From the NCBI RefSeq assembly GCF_021284745.1, contig NZ_CP089925.1, positions 1,983,001-2,047,000 of the forward strand: a DNA stretch of 64,000 nt. Direction: 5' to 3'. Position numbers and translations under genes: made by a program. The stretch's first letter is position 1. Each line of letters begins with the position of its first letter. Below, piece after piece: positions 1 to 9,383 of the stretch. Below the pieces are notes generated by a model. That model did no database searches and was not told the origin of the DNA. It saw nothing but the letters and a program-made list of their open reading frames with translations. The stretch is from Lysobacter sp. KIS68-7. Lineage in GTDB: Bacteria; Pseudomonadota; Gammaproteobacteria; Xanthomonadales; Xanthomonadaceae.

Positions 1-284
1 CGCTCCAGGTAGTTGCCCATGAAGCCCTGCAGTGAATCCCCGTAGAAACGGATGATCTGGCTGAGCAACTGGGTGGAGAGCATCGGCTCTCCGTCCTGTT
101 CGTGCTCGGCGATGATCTGCAGCAGCACGCAGCGCGTGAGGTCTTCGCCGGACTTGGCGTCGCGGACTTCGAACTCCTCGCCATCGACGATGAGCTGGCG
201 CACGTCTTCGATGGTGATGTAGCTCGAGATGCGCGTGTCGTAGAGACGACGGTTCGGATATTTCTTGATGACGCGGAGTGGCAT
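1..284 (-). CDS. phaR: Polyhydroxyalkanoate synthesis regulator PhaR (partial)
   Basis: The reading frame starts at an ATG at 284 and runs off the left edge, so only the first 94 residues are visible. It begins MPLRVIKKYPNRRLYDT, the hallmark of the PHB/PHA accumulation regulator DNA-binding domain, followed by a conserved IEDVRQLI segment. In this family PhaR is a repressor that senses PHB granules and controls phasin and PHB synthesis genes. The acetoacetyl-CoA reductase gene phaB follows upstream on the same strand, 133 bases away, which supports the assignment. The C-terminal PHB-binding repeats and stop codon lie outside the window. Family assignment is confident from the N-terminus; the regulatory targets are inferred. 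Confidence 0.9.
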   Translation of the reverse strand, partial: MPLRVIKKYPNRRLYDTRISSYITIEDVRQLIVDGEEFEVRDAKSGEDLTRCVLLQIIAEHEQDGEPMLSTQLLSQIIRFYGDSLQGFMGNYLE

Positions 285-389
285 GTGCGGTCAACCCCCG
301 TAGAACGCGGGGTCGAGCATGGCGCACTGCAGCAGCGGAATGCAACAGGGCTGTCAAGACCCTCAGGTCATCATTGTGAACGGGTGGTT

Positions 390-410
390 GGCGGGGGTTT
401 AGCCCCCGCC
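390..410 (-). terminator. Stem-loop downstream of phaB without a clear T-run
   Basis: An 8-base-pair GC-only stem (390-397 with 403-410) with a 5-base loop lies 8 bases past the phaB stop codon. No uridine tract follows on the minus strand, so it is either a weak or Rho-assisted terminator or an mRNA 3'-end protecting hairpin between phaB and phaR. Confidence 0.35.
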
Positions 411-417
411 GGGCGCC

Positions 418-1158
418 TCACCAGCCCATGTACTGGCCACCGTTCGCGCTCAGGTTGGCGCCGGTGATCCAGCCCGCCTCGTCGGGGATGAAGAAACTGA
501 CCGCATAGGCGATCTCATCCGGCTCGCCCAGGCGGCCGGTGGGGATCTGCGCCACGATCTTGTTGCGCACTTCCTCCGGCACGGCCATCACCATGTCGGT
601 GCCGATGTAGCCGGGCGACACCGTATTCACGGTGATGCCGAACTTCGCGTTCTCCTGCGCCAGCGAGATCGTGAAGCCGTGCATGCCGGCCTTGGCCGCC
701 GCATAGTTCGCCTGGCCGTACTGGCCCTTCTGGCCGTTGATCGAACTGATCTGGATGATGCGGCCCCACTTTTGCGCGCGCATGGCTTCGATGACGGGGC
801 GGGTGACGTTGAAGCAGGAATCCAGGTTGGTGCAGATCACCTCGCGCCACTGCTGCGGCGACATCTTGTGGAAGGTGGTGTCGCGGGTGATGCCGGCGTT
901 GTTGACCAGGATCTCGACCGCACCGAGCTGGCGTTCGACCTCGCGCACCATCGCTTCGGCGTCTTCCGGCGAGGAGACGTCGCCCTTGGCCAGCGCGACC
1001 TGGATGCCTTCGGCGGCCATCTGCGCCTGCCACGCGCGCGCCTTCTCTTCGTTGCGGTAGTTGGTCGCCACGCGATGCCCCGCGCGCGCCAGGCGCTTGC
1101 AGATCGCCGTGCCGATGCCACCCGTGCCACCTGTTACCAGCGCCACTCTCGAGGTCAT
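418..1158 (-). CDS. phaB: Acetoacetyl-CoA reductase
   Basis: A short-chain dehydrogenase of 246 residues. It has the NADP-binding TGGTGGIG motif near residue 10, the NNAG motif, catalytic Ser in SSING and the YAAAK active-site Tyr/Lys, then the C-terminal GANLSANGGQYMGW ending typical of PhaB. PhaB reduces acetoacetyl-CoA to (R)-3-hydroxybutyryl-CoA for polyhydroxybutyrate. The start at 1158 is chosen because AAGGAGT lies just ahead of that ATG; an upstream in-frame extension is not supported and would overlap gluQRS. The neighbour phaR supports a PHB role. No phaC synthase is in the window; a thiolase that could supply substrate lies at 53.6-54.8 kb. Confidence 0.92.
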   Translation of the reverse strand: MTSRVALVTGGTGGIGTAICKRLARAGHRVATNYRNEEKARAWQAQMAAEGIQVALAKGDVSSPEDAEAMVREVERQLGAVEILVNNAGITRDTTFHKMSPQQWREVICTNLDSCFNVTRPVIEAMRAQKWGRIIQISSINGQKGQYGQANYAAAKAGMHGFTISLAQENAKFGITVNTVSPGYIGTDMVMAVPEEVRNKIVAQIPTGRLGEPDEIAYAVSFFIPDEAGWITGANLSANGGQYMGW

Positions 1159-1187
1159 GCCGTACTCCTTGGATGCGTCGGGCCAGT

Positions 1188-2105
1188 CTAGGTCGCGAAT
1201 GCGACACCCGTGTTGTGCAGTGCAATGGACCGTGCGGGAACCAGGCCGGGCACGAAGGCTGTGCGTGCTGCGGCGAGCGCACCGGGAACGTCGTCGACCT
1301 GGCCGAGGACGCGCGTGTCCTGTCCCAGCGCACGCCATGCGGCGCGCAGGGCAGGGAGCGGATTCGCATCGTCGACGGGCATTGCGTCAAGCGATTTCGA
1401 GAGTTTGCGCCCTTCGCCGTCGACCACGAGCGGCAAATGCGCGTACCGCGGCGTCGGCAGGCCGAGCGCGCGCTGCAGGAAGATCTGGCGTGGCGTGGAG
1501 TCCAGCAGGTCGGCGCCGCGTGCGATGTCGGTGATGCCTTGCGCGGCATCGTCGACGACGACGGCGAGCTGGTAGGCCCACAGGCCGTCGGCGCGGCGCA
1601 GGACGATGTCGCCGATTTCGGCGCCGACGTCCTGCACGATGCGGCCCTGGATGGCGTCGTCGAACGCGACGTCGCTGCCGCGCGGGATGCGCAGGCGGAT
1701 CGCCGGGACGCGGCCTCCCTGCGGGCCCGAGACGCACGCATGGTGGATGCCGCCGATGGCGGCGAGGTCCGTGCGGCTGCACCAGCATTCGAAGGCATCG
1801 CCGTTGGCGAGCAGGCGATCGAGCGCCGCCTGGTACACCGCATCGCGCGCGCTCTGCCGCAGGATCGGGCCATCGGCGTGCAGGCCGAAGGCGTCGAGCG
1901 TACGCAGCTGTCGATCGGCCGCGCCGGCCTGCTCGCGCGGCGGGTCGAGGTCCTCCACGCGCACCCACCACTCACCGCCCGCGTGCCGCGCCAAAAGCCA
2001 GCTGCCGAAGGCTGCCAGCAGCGAGCCGAAGTGCAGCGGCCCGGTCGGAGAGGGGGCGAAACGTCCGCGATAGGCGGGTGATTCTGGGAGGTTCGTCGTG
2101 GGCAT
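1188..2105 (-). CDS. gluQ: Glutamyl-Q tRNA(Asp) synthetase
   Basis: This 305-residue protein resembles the catalytic half of glutamyl-tRNA synthetase without the anticodon-binding domain. It has the class I signature RGRFAPSPTGPLHFGS near the N-terminus, the VRVEDLDPPRE segment, and KLSKS near residue 240. A zinc-binding type C-W-C segment (ECWCSRTD) is visible at about residues 105-113, with a histidine/cysteine stretch (HHACVS) following. The family glutamylates queuosine in the anticodon of tRNA-Asp. It ends 29 bases before the phaB start on the same strand, so it may be cotranscribed with phaB although the functions are unrelated. Its promoter should lie in the 77-base gap shared with divergent htpX. 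Confidence 0.92.
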   Translation of the reverse strand: MPTTNLPESPAYRGRFAPSPTGPLHFGSLLAAFGSWLLARHAGGEWWVRVEDLDPPREQAGAADRQLRTLDAFGLHADGPILRQSARDAVYQAALDRLLANGDAFECWCSRTDLAAIGGIHHACVSGPQGGRVPAIRLRIPRGSDVAFDDAIQGRIVQDVGAEIGDIVLRRADGLWAYQLAVVVDDAAQGITDIARGADLLDSTPRQIFLQRALGLPTPRYAHLPLVVDGEGRKLSKSLDAMPVDDANPLPALRAAWRALGQDTRVLGQVDDVPGALAAARTAFVPGLVPARSIALHNTGVAFAT

Positions 2106-2109
2106 CGTC

Positions 2110-2137
2110 TTGAATTTAATCGACTCGCGCCCACAAT
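2110..2137 (+). promoter_or_regulatory. Candidate sigma-70 promoter of htpX
   Basis: TTGAAT (2110-2115) and CACAAT (2132-2137) are separated by 16 bases and lie about 45 bases upstream of the htpX ATG. The -10 is weak, so this is a pattern-based guess in the htpX/gluQ divergent gap. Confidence 0.35.
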
Positions 2138-2182
2138 GCGGAGACGGAGCCGCGCTCCCCCTGCGGACAGGATGTTAGAAAC

Positions 2183-3085
2183 ATGTTCACGCGCATCGCT
2201 TTGCTCATCGCCACCAACTTCGCGGTGCTCATGCTGCTGGGCGTGGTGATGTCCGTGCTGGGCCTCAATCCGCAGTCCTTCGCCGGCCTGCTGGTGATGG
2301 CCACCATCTTCGGCTTCGGCGGCTCGATCATCTCGCTGCTGATGTCCAAGTGGATCGCCAAGCGCGCCACGGGCGCCCACGTGATCGACCAGCCGCGCAA
2401 CGAGACCGAACGCTGGCTGCTGGCCACCGTGCAGCGCCAGGCGCAGGCCGCCGGCATCGGCATGCCGGAAGTCGCCATCTACGACGCGCCGGAAATCAAC
2501 GCCTTCGCCACTGGCGCCAACCGCAACAGCGCGCTGGTCGCCGTCTCCACCGGCCTGCTGCGCGCGATGGACCGCGACGAAGCCGAAGCCGTGCTCGGCC
2601 ACGAAGTGAGCCACGTCGCCAACGGCGACATGGTGACCATGGCCCTGCTGCAGGGCGTGCTCAACACCTTCGTGATCGTGCTCGCGCGCGTGGTCGGCCG
2701 CATCATCGACGGCTACATCGGCGGCGGCCGCAACGAAGGCCCGGGCTTCGGGTACTTCATCATCGTGTTCGTGCTCCAGATGGTCTTCGGCCTGTTCGCG
2801 AGCATGATCGCGATGTGGTTCTCGCGTCACCGCGAGTTCCGCGCCGACGCCGGCGGCGCCACGCTGGCCGGCCGCGACAAGATGGTCGCCGCCCTGCAGC
2901 GCCTGTCGATGACCTACGGCGAGAACACGCTGCCCAAGCAGGTGGCCGCGTTCGGGATCAGCGGCAGCGTCGGCAGCGGGCTCAGGCGCCTGACGATGAG
3001 CCACCCGCCGCTGGAAGAACGCATCGAAGCGCTGCGCAACTGGAAGCCGGATTCGAGCTCGGTGCGACAGGGCGTGGTGACCTGA
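2183..3085 (+). CDS. htpX: Membrane zinc metalloprotease HtpX
   Basis: A 300-residue M48 family protease. Two hydrophobic segments occupy residues 4-26 and 34-55, the HEVSH zinc site is at 140-144, and two further membrane segments follow at about 155-175 and 190-212. The third zinc ligand is in the FRADAGG segment, and a conserved [10 protein letters not shown] motif lies near the C-terminus. HtpX degrades misfolded inner-membrane proteins and works alongside FtsH. Length matches the family (about 290-300). It is monocistronic: divergent from gluQ and followed at once by an intrinsic terminator. Confidence 0.95.
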   Translation: MFTRIALLIATNFAVLMLLGVVMSVLGLNPQSFAGLLVMATIFGFGGSIISLLMSKWIAKRATGAHVIDQPRNETERWLLATVQRQAQAAGIGMPEVAIYDAPEINAFATGANRNSALVAVSTGLLRAMDRDEAEAVLGHEVSHVANGDMVTMALLQGVLNTFVIVLARVVGRIIDGYIGGGRNEGPGFGYFIIVFVLQMVFGLFASMIAMWFSRHREFRADAGGATLAGRDKMVAALQRLSMTYGENTLPKQVAAFGISGSVGSGLRRLTMSHPPLEERIEALRNWKPDSSSVRQGVVT

Positions 3086-3110
3086 GGGTTGCGCCAACGC
3101 AGAAACAAGA

Positions 3111-3135
3111 AGCCCGCCTTTCGGCGGGCTTTTTT
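3111..3135 (+). terminator. Intrinsic terminator of htpX
   Basis: AGCCCGCC at 3111-3118 pairs with GGCGGGCT at 3123-3130 across a TTTC loop and is followed by five more T. It lies 25 bases after the htpX stop. The convergent fimX-like gene ends at 3146, so the same hairpin may also stop minus-strand transcription, though with a poorer U-tract. Confidence 0.9.
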
Positions 3136-3145
3136 GTTGCGCGAC

Positions 3146-5224
3146 TTACTGGAAGTCGTAGTCCATTTCTGGTCCGGCAGCTGCAAGGAAGTAACCCTGC
3201 ACGAAGTCCACGCCGCTCGAGAACAGGAACGTCATGCTCCCCGCGTCCTGCACGAACTCGGCGATGGTCTTCGCCCCCTGTGCCGACGCCTTTTCGCTCA
3301 TCTCGCGGATCTTCGCCTGGTTGTCCGGGTTGGACGCGAGGTCCTGGATGAAGGCGCGGTCGATCTTCACCAGCGCCGGCTCGAAGTGCTGCATCAGCTG
3401 GAAGGAGTTGAGGCCGGTGCCGAACTGCTCCAGGCCCACGCGGCAGCCGAGGCGCTTCACCGACGCGCGGAAATCCTGCGCCGGCTTGAGGTGCGTGAAC
3501 ACCTTCGACTCCGGCAACTGCAGCACCAGGCGCTCGCCGGTGATCTTGTGGGCCGCGAGTTGCTCGGCGATGAACTTGGCCAGCGTTTCGTCCTGCAGCG
3601 AGGCCTGCGTGATCTTGACCAGCAGCGTGGTGTCGATGTTCTTGCGCGCGCGTTCGGCGATGACCGCGATCGCGCGACGCACGACCCAACGGTCGATTTC
3701 CCACAGCAGGCCGTGTTCCTCGGCGATGGGCAGGAACATCTGCGGCGGCACGAGGTCGTCCGCGGTCGCGCCGCGCAGGCGCAGCAGCGCCTCGTAGGTT
3801 TCGCCCGGCTCGCCGTTGAGGCTGATGACCGGCTGGTAGTGGAGGACGAAGCCGTCGCCATCGACCGCGGCGCGGATGCGTTCGACCCATGCGCGCACGC
3901 GTTCTTCCTCGGCGCGGTCCACGGCGCCCGGGTCGAAGATCTCCGCGCGGTTGCCGCCCACGCCCACCGACGACTGCACGCCCTGGCTCGCCTTGGCGAG
4001 CACCTGCGTGACCGAGGCGATCTTCTCGCCGATCTGCACGCCGCCGATGCTGACGGTGGCGCTCAGCGAGCGCGCACCGACCGAGAACACATGGTCGGCG
4101 AAGGCCGCGCGCAGGCGCTCGGCGAGCGCGACGGTGCCGACGTGATCGCTGTTGCGCGAGAGCACCGCGAACTGGTGTTCGCCGAAGCGCGCCGCGATGT
4201 CGTCTTCGCCCAGCGCACTGCGCAGGCGTTCGGCCAGCGCGGCGATGAGGTCGTCCGCCTGCGCCAGGCCGATCTCCTGCACCATTCGCACGAAGTGGTC
4301 CGGCTCCACGAGCAGCAGGCCGTGGCTCGCGCCGCTCTGTGCGGTGCTGGCGACCGCGCCTTCCAGGGTCTGCAGGAACGTGGCGCGGTTGAGCAGGCCG
4401 GTGACCTGGTCGCGCTGGCGCAGTTCTTCCACTTCGCGTGCGAGCGCCGGGTCCGATTCCTGGCGGCGGAACACGATCTGCACGCAGGATTCGCCGTCGT
4501 AGAAGGCGGGCGTGAATTCCATGACGGCCGGGAAGTGGTTGTTGTCCTGGTCTATGGCTTCGAGTTCGTAGCGCGGCGGCGGCGTTTCGCCCTTCGAGAG
4601 CTTCTTGAGCAGCGTCTTGAAGTCGGCGACGTGGCCGGGCGCGACGAGGTCGAGCAGCGACATGCCTTCGATGTCCTCGAAGGACCCGAAGCCGAACATT
4701 TCCAGGTAAGCCTGGTTCGCGCGGATGTGCATGCCTTCATGCACGTAGGCGATGGGTTCGCGCGAGGAATCGATGAGGGCGTCGCAACGGCGTTCGGTTT
4801 CGCGCACCTGCGCTTCGAGCAGGCGTTGGGCGCGGCGCGCTTCCAGGTCGGCCCATTCGGTGCGGACCACGCCGAGCACGTGCGGCGGGCGCCCGCGCAG
4901 CGCGATGTTGCGCACGCCGCGTTCCTGGGCGTTGAGCAGCGTGGCGTCGTCGACGGTGTCGACGACCATGACGACGGGGATGTCCTTGCCGCTGGCGTCC
5001 ACGGCCTGCATGGTCGCGGCCAGGGTGGTCTGCTTCGCGTCGCGGGCGGCGATGACCAGGTCGAGCGGTGCACCGAGCATGCCGGGCAGGTCGTTTTCCG
5101 ACTCAGGGCGCGCCACCCGCACGGCGATGCCGGCGTTGCGCAATCCGCTGACGATGGCTTCCGCCGCCTCGACGCTGTCGTCGACGATCAGCAGGCGCAG
5201 CACGCTGTCCTGTTTGAGTCGCAT
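3146..5224 (-). CDS. fimX: FimX-like c-di-GMP effector (REC-PAS-degenerate GGDEF-EAL)
   Basis: This 692-residue protein has the order and length of FimX: a receiver-like domain (about 1-125, LLIVDDS), a PAS domain (about 145-255), a GGDEF-like domain and a C-terminal EAL-like domain. The GGDEF motif is degenerate (GEHQF). The EAL domain keeps YEALLRL, but the catalytic Asn motif reads VKITQ, the DDFGTG loop reads EQFGTG, and AEGVE reads AEFVQ, so phosphodiesterase activity is unlikely. In Pseudomonas and Xanthomonas, FimX binds c-di-GMP and controls type IV pilus twitching through PilZ and PilB. No pilus genes are adjacent. The symbol is assigned by architecture and residue pattern. Confidence 0.82.
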   Translation of the reverse strand: MRLKQDSVLRLLIVDDSVEAAEAIVSGLRNAGIAVRVARPESENDLPGMLGAPLDLVIAARDAKQTTLAATMQAVDASGKDIPVVMVVDTVDDATLLNAQERGVRNIALRGRPPHVLGVVRTEWADLEARRAQRLLEAQVRETERRCDALIDSSREPIAYVHEGMHIRANQAYLEMFGFGSFEDIEGMSLLDLVAPGHVADFKTLLKKLSKGETPPPRYELEAIDQDNNHFPAVMEFTPAFYDGESCVQIVFRRQESDPALAREVEELRQRDQVTGLLNRATFLQTLEGAVASTAQSGASHGLLLVEPDHFVRMVQEIGLAQADDLIAALAERLRSALGEDDIAARFGEHQFAVLSRNSDHVGTVALAERLRAAFADHVFSVGARSLSATVSIGGVQIGEKIASVTQVLAKASQGVQSSVGVGGNRAEIFDPGAVDRAEEERVRAWVERIRAAVDGDGFVLHYQPVISLNGEPGETYEALLRLRGATADDLVPPQMFLPIAEEHGLLWEIDRWVVRRAIAVIAERARKNIDTTLLVKITQASLQDETLAKFIAEQLAAHKITGERLVLQLPESKVFTHLKPAQDFRASVKRLGCRVGLEQFGTGLNSFQLMQHFEPALVKIDRAFIQDLASNPDNQAKIREMSEKASAQGAKTIAEFVQDAGSMTFLFSSGVDFVQGYFLAAAGPEMDYDFQ

Positions 5225-5343
5225 CCGGTCTCTCTCGCTCTTGCCATTGCCCTGTTCGCCGTCTTCGGTCGGAAACCGTTTCCCCGGCGACGAACGGACA
5301 CACTTATGGCACGAATGGCGCCCTCAGGTCCATGCGGCGAGCG

Positions 5344-6378
5344 TCATGCAACGGGTCTTTTTCCGGTATCGCCGGGCAGTTCACGGACCAGGCGGGGGAC
5401 GAGGTAGCCGGACAGGCGTGCGCTTAGCGCACGATGCAGGGCGAGGGCGGTCGGATCGTCCACTTCGAAATGCGCCGCGCCCTGCACCCGGTCGAGCTGG
5501 TGCAGGTAATAAGGCAGCACACCGGCCACATGCCCGCGTTCGCTGAGCGCGGCCAGGGCGTCGACATCGTCGTTGACCCCGCGCAGCAGGACGGCCTGGT
5601 TGAGCAGCATCGCGCCGGCCCCGCGCAGGCGGGCGAGGGCGGCATCGACCTCGGTATCGAACTCCCGCGCGTGGTTGGCATGCAGCACGATCGTGACCGG
5701 CCAGGGCAGCGAGGCGCACCAGTCGACCAGCGCGTCGTCCACGCGGTCGGGCAGCACGATCGGCAGGCGCGTGTGCAGGCGCAGGCGGCGCACGTGCGGA
5801 ATCGCGGCGAGCGCGTCGGTGAGTTCGGCGAGCTTCGGCGTGGCGAGCGAGAGCGGGTCGCCGCCGGAGAGCAGCACTTCCTCGATGCTCGGGTCTTCGG
5901 CGATGCGCGCGATCGCGCCGGCCCATCCACCGGCCGCGGCGGTGTCGGCGGCGTAGTCGAAATGGCGGCGGAAACAATAGCGGCAGTGGACGGCACAGCT
6001 TCCGGTGGCCACCAGCAGGGCGCGCCCCTGGTACTTCTGCAGCACGCCGTTCGCGGTGCGGGCCGGGCCGTCGCCGACGGCGTCGAGGGAGAAGCCGGGG
6101 ACGAGGCGGTCCTCATCGTCGAGCGGCAGCACCTGGCGCAGCAGCGGGTCGTGCGGGTCGCCGGGCTGCATGCGCGCGACGAAGGCGCGCGGCACGCGCA
6201 GCGGGAACTGGGCGGCGGCCGCATCGGAGATGCGATCGCCCAGCGCGGCCAGGTCGAGCATCGCGAGCAGCTCGCGCGGATCCCGCACGGCCTCGCGCCA
6301 TTGGCGCTGCCAGCCGGCGGATGTCGGTGCCGGCTCGGTGGCCGCGGGTGGAGGGAGGGCTTGTGGGGCGGGTATCAT
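5344..6378 (-). CDS. epmB: EF-P lysine 2,3-aminomutase (radical SAM)
   Basis: A 344-residue radical SAM enzyme with the cluster motif CAVHCRYCFR at about residues 128-137, a following GGDPL segment and a LLRGVND motif near residue 270. This fits the KamA/EpmB family that converts lysine to (R)-beta-lysine, which EpmA attaches to EF-P. The gene is divergent from efp, its known partner, 129 bases away. The ATG at 6378 starts the protein with MIPAPQALPPP; a longer in-frame extension is possible but lacks support. EpmA, the ligase, is not in the window. The lower-numbered end is 119 bases from the fimX start. Confidence 0.93.
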   Translation of the reverse strand: MIPAPQALPPPAATEPAPTSAGWQRQWREAVRDPRELLAMLDLAALGDRISDAAAAQFPLRVPRAFVARMQPGDPHDPLLRQVLPLDDEDRLVPGFSLDAVGDGPARTANGVLQKYQGRALLVATGSCAVHCRYCFRRHFDYAADTAAAGGWAGAIARIAEDPSIEEVLLSGGDPLSLATPKLAELTDALAAIPHVRRLRLHTRLPIVLPDRVDDALVDWCASLPWPVTIVLHANHAREFDTEVDAALARLRGAGAMLLNQAVLLRGVNDDVDALAALSERGHVAGVLPYYLHQLDRVQGAAHFEVDDPTALALHRALSARLSGYLVPRLVRELPGDTGKRPVA

Positions 6379-6507
6379 GTGGCCGTTCGCAATTGCCTGG
6401 GCGCCCGGCGCCGCCAGGATCCCCCGAAAAGCCCGACATTCTAGCCGCCCATGCAATCCGGGCGGCCCGAAGGCTTCATCGCATCACATAAGACCAGGAG
6501 CAACACC

Positions 6508-7074
6508 GTGGCCACGCTAGGCATGAACGACGTCAAGACCGGGCAGAAGATCCTGGTCAACAACGACCCTTGCATCATCACCGACACCGAATACGTCAAG
6601 CCGGGCAAGGGCCAGGCGTTCACCCGCGTGAAGTACCGCAGCATCAAGTCCGGCCGCGTCGTCGAAATGACGATGAAGGCCACCGACAACGTGGAACAGG
6701 CCGATGTCGTCGACACCGACATGCAGTTCCTCTACGCCGACGGCGAGTACTGGCACTTCATGAATCCGGAGTCCTTCGAGCAGGTGCAGGCCGACAAGGC
6801 CGGCATGGGCGGCGCCGACAAGTGGCTGAAGGGCGAGGAAGAGTGCGTGGTCACGCTGTGGAACGGCACGCCGATCATGGTGCAGCCGCCGAACTTCGTC
6901 GAACTGAAGATCGTCGAGACCGATCCGGGCGTCCGCGGCGACACCTCGGGCGGCGGCGGCAAGCCCGCTACCCTGGAGACCGGCGCGGTCGTGCGCGTGC
7001 CGCTGTTCGTCGGCCAGGAAGAAACGATCAAGGTCGACACGCGTTCGGGCGAATACGTCAGCCGCGTGAAGTAA
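6508..7074 (+). CDS. efp: Translation elongation factor P
   Basis: From a GTG at 6508, preceded by GGAG 7 bases upstream, this encodes 188 residues, exactly the usual EF-P length. Domain I carries [10 protein letters not shown] with the modified-lysine position at Lys34, and the C-terminus ends in [11 protein letters not shown] as in most EF-Ps. EF-P relieves ribosome stalling at polyproline stretches. Lys34 plus adjacent epmB indicates the beta-lysylation pathway rather than Arg rhamnosylation. An ATG 57 bases upstream in frame exists but would add an atypical N-terminal extension. A second EF-P family gene (efpL) is at 37.9-38.5 kb. Confidence 0.96.
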   Translation: MATLGMNDVKTGQKILVNNDPCIITDTEYVKPGKGQAFTRVKYRSIKSGRVVEMTMKATDNVEQADVVDTDMQFLYADGEYWHFMNPESFEQVQADKAGMGGADKWLKGEEECVVTLWNGTPIMVQPPNFVELKIVETDPGVRGDTSGGGGKPATLETGAVVRVPLFVGQEETIKVDTRSGEYVSRVK

Positions 7075-7078
7075 GCCG

Positions 7079-7309
7079 ATGGACTTCGATTCCTCGGCGG
7101 TCGTGTACCTCGCGGTGTGGCTGGTCGGCGTGCTGATCGCCGCCGGCGCCGTGCTGTGGCTGTGGAATTCCACGTTGCCCCGGATCTTCCCGGGGCGCGT
7201 GCGCGGCCTGTCCTACGGTGAGTCGCTGCGCCTGATGATCCTGGCGTGGCTGTTGTTCGGCGCCGGTGCCTTCGGCCTGACCTACGCCCTCGGCGTCGGC
7301 GTCTGGTGA
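7079..7309 (+). CDS. Small two-helix membrane protein, unknown function
   Basis: A 76-residue protein, four bases after efp, with hydrophobic helices at about residues 8-28 and 50-74 separated by a basic loop. It resembles no family I can name. Its stop codon overlaps the GTG start of the following amidohydrolase (GTGA), so translation is probably coupled to that gene, and it may be cotranscribed with efp. Short gene, but the codon use and tight packing support it as real. Confidence 0.7.
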   Translation: MDFDSSAVVYLAVWLVGVLIAAGAVLWLWNSTLPRIFPGRVRGLSYGESLRLMILAWLLFGAGAFGLTYALGVGVW

Positions 7310-8643
7310 GCGTGCAGCCCGAAGCCTGCGACCTGTTGATCGAAGCCGGCCACGTCGTGCCGGTGGTGCCGCATGGCGTGGTGCTGGACGACCACGCCGT
7401 CGCGATTCGCGACGGTGCCATCGTCGCCGTGCTGCCCATCGCCGAAGCGCGCACGCGCTTTGCCGCGAAGGAGATCGTCTCGCGCCCGCATTCGGCGCTG
7501 ATCCCGGGCCTGGTCAATGCGCACGTGCACAACCCGATGACGCTGCTGCGCGGCGTCGCGGACGACCTGCCGCTGATGGAATGGCTGCAGGGCCACATCT
7601 GGCCGATCGAGGCCGCGGTGATCGGCCCGGAATTCGTCGCCGACGGCGTGACGCTTGCCATCGCCGAGATGCTTCGCGGCGGCACCACCTGCTGCAACGA
7701 AAACTACTTCTATCCCGACGTGCAGGCCGCCACGTATCGTCGCCATGGTTTCCGTGCGCGCGTGGGCCTGCCGATCATCGATTTCCCCACCGCGTGGGCG
7801 CGCACGCCGGACGAATACTTCGACCGCGCGGGCGAAGTGCACGACCAATGGCGCAACGATCCGCTGGTGGCCACGGCCTTCGCGCCGCATGCGCCGTACA
7901 CGGTGTCGGATGCGAATTTCGAACGCATCCGCATGCTGTCCGACCAGCTCGACGTGCCGGTGCACTGCCACGTGCACGAAACCGCGCACGAAGTGGCCGA
8001 AGCGCAGCGCACGCTGGGCCAGCGCCAGATCGCGCGCCTGGACCGCCTGGGCCTGGTCAACGACCGCCTGATCGCCGTGCACATGACGCAGCTCACCGAC
8101 GCGGAGATCGCGTTGTGCGCCGAGCGCGGCGTGAGCGTGGCGCATTGCCCCGAGTCCAACCTCAAGCTCGCCTCGGGTTTCTGCCCGGTCGCGAAGCTGT
8201 CGAAGGCGGGCGTGAACCTCGCCATCGGCACCGATGGCGCAGCGAGCAACAACGATCTCGACATGTTCGGCGAGATGCGCACCGCCGCGTTGCTCGCCAA
8301 GGGCGTGGGCGAGGATGCCGCCGCACTGGACGCCTTCGAAACCCTGCGCGCCGCGACGCTCGGAGGCGCGAAGGCGCTGGAGTTCGACGACCGCATCGGT
8401 TCGATCGAGCCGGGCAAGCAGGCCGACCTGGTGTGCGTGGACCTGGACCCGCTCGAAACGCAGCCCTTGCATCACGTCGTCTCGCAGTTGGTGTATGCCT
8501 GCGGGCGCCACCAGGTGACCGACGTGTGGATCGCCGGCCACCGCAAGCTCGACCGGCGCGTGCTGGTCGACCTGGACACCGACGCGCTCGTCGCCAACGC
8601 GCGCCAGTGGCGCGACCGCATCGCCGCGGTGCGCACCGCGTAA
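7306..8643 (+). CDS. mtaD: TRZ/ATZ-family amidohydrolase, 5-methylthioadenosine/SAH deaminase type
   Basis: A 445-residue metal-dependent amidohydrolase. It carries the NAHVH metal motif near residue 67, conserved [10 protein letters not shown] and [13 protein letters not shown] segments, and the [17 protein letters not shown] motif typical of MtaD/SsnA-like deaminases. MtaD converts methylthioadenosine or S-adenosylhomocysteine to the inosine derivative. The GTG start at 7306 overlaps the preceding stop by four bases. Methionine salvage genes mtnBDC lie elsewhere in the window, which makes a methylthioadenosine role plausible, but substrate cannot be fixed from sequence; a guanine or triazine-like substrate remains possible. 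ubiG follows 23 bases downstream. Confidence 0.8.
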   Translation: MSVQPEACDLLIEAGHVVPVVPHGVVLDDHAVAIRDGAIVAVLPIAEARTRFAAKEIVSRPHSALIPGLVNAHVHNPMTLLRGVADDLPLMEWLQGHIWPIEAAVIGPEFVADGVTLAIAEMLRGGTTCCNENYFYPDVQAATYRRHGFRARVGLPIIDFPTAWARTPDEYFDRAGEVHDQWRNDPLVATAFAPHAPYTVSDANFERIRMLSDQLDVPVHCHVHETAHEVAEAQRTLGQRQIARLDRLGLVNDRLIAVHMTQLTDAEIALCAERGVSVAHCPESNLKLASGFCPVAKLSKAGVNLAIGTDGAASNNDLDMFGEMRTAALLAKGVGEDAAALDAFETLRAATLGGAKALEFDDRIGSIEPGKQADLVCVDLDPLETQPLHHVVSQLVYACGRHQVTDVWIAGHRKLDRRVLVDLDTDALVANARQWRDRIAAVRTA

Positions 8644-8666
8644 GCCAACGACAGCGCAGGAATCGC

Positions 8667-9383
8667 ATGAACACCGAAGCGCCGACCGACAACTTCCGCC
8701 AGTCCGAGCTCGATCGCTTCAACCAGCTCGCCCATCGCTGGTGGGACCCGAACGGCCCGCAGAAGGCGCTGCATGCGCTCAATCCCGCGCGCCTGTCGTA
8801 TGTCGCCGAGCGCACGCCGCTCGCCGGCGCGCGCGTGCTCGACATCGGCTGCGGCGGCGGCTTGCTGAGCGAAGCGATGGCCGCGGCCGGCAGCGAGGTC
8901 ACCGCCATCGATCTCGCGCCGGATTTGCTGAAGATTGCGCGCCTGCACGGTTTGGAATCCGGCGTTGCGGTCGACTACCGACAGGTCGCCGCAGAGACGC
9001 TCGCCGAACAAATGCCCGCCGCTTTCGACGCGATCACCTGCATGGAAATGCTCGAGCACGTGCCCGAGCCGCCGTCGGTGCTCGCCGCCTGCGCGCGCAT
9101 GCTCAAGCCGGGCGGTCGCCTGTTCCTCTCCACGCTCAACCGCACGCCCGCCGCCTTCGCGCTGGCGATCGTGGGTGCCGAGTACATCGCGCGCATCCTG
9201 CCGAAGGGCACGCACCAGTACCGCGATTTCATCAAGCCGTCGGAACTGGCGGCGTGGCTGCGCGAAGCGGGCTTCGAACTCGAAGACGTCAGCGGCCTGC
9301 TGTACGAGCCCTGGCGCAACGCGGCGCGCGTGGACAAGCGCACCGACGTGAACTACCTCGCCTGCGCACGGAAGCCCGCATGA
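8667..9383 (+). CDS. ubiG: Ubiquinone biosynthesis O-methyltransferase UbiG
   Basis: A 238-residue SAM-dependent methyltransferase. The glycine-rich motif [15 protein letters not shown] lies near residue 58, the acidic motif (AIDLAP) follows, CMEMLEHVP is the conserved UbiG motif, and [15 protein letters not shown] is a UbiG signature. UbiG performs the two O-methylations of the ubiquinone ring. It overlaps the next phosphatase gene by four bases (ATGA), the same ubiG-phosphatase pairing seen in Pseudomonas. Confidence 0.95.
   Translation: MNTEAPTDNFRQSELDRFNQLAHRWWDPNGPQKALHALNPARLSYVAERTPLAGARVLDIGCGGGLLSEAMAAAGSEVTAIDLAPDLLKIARLHGLESGVAVDYRQVAAETLAEQMPAAFDAITCMEMLEHVPEPPSVLAACARMLKPGGRLFLSTLNRTPAAFALAIVGAEYIARILPKGTHQYRDFIKPSELAAWLREAGFELEDVSGLLYEPWRNAARVDKRTDVNYLACARKPA

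Noticed and set aside
102-467. Small plus-strand frame across phaR and the phaB 3' end
   Set aside because: Overlaps two minus-strand genes with strong homology; no ribosome binding site.
515-3097. A very long open frame on the minus strand (860 codons) spanning phaB, gluQ and htpX
   Set aside because: It covers three well-identified genes in other frames and its product is Arg/His/Ala-rich nonsense; typical of open antisense frames in GC-rich DNA.
3089-5407. Plus-strand open frame of 772 codons over the fimX-like gene
   Set aside because: Antisense shadow with no recognisable motif; the minus frame has clear PAS and EAL motifs.
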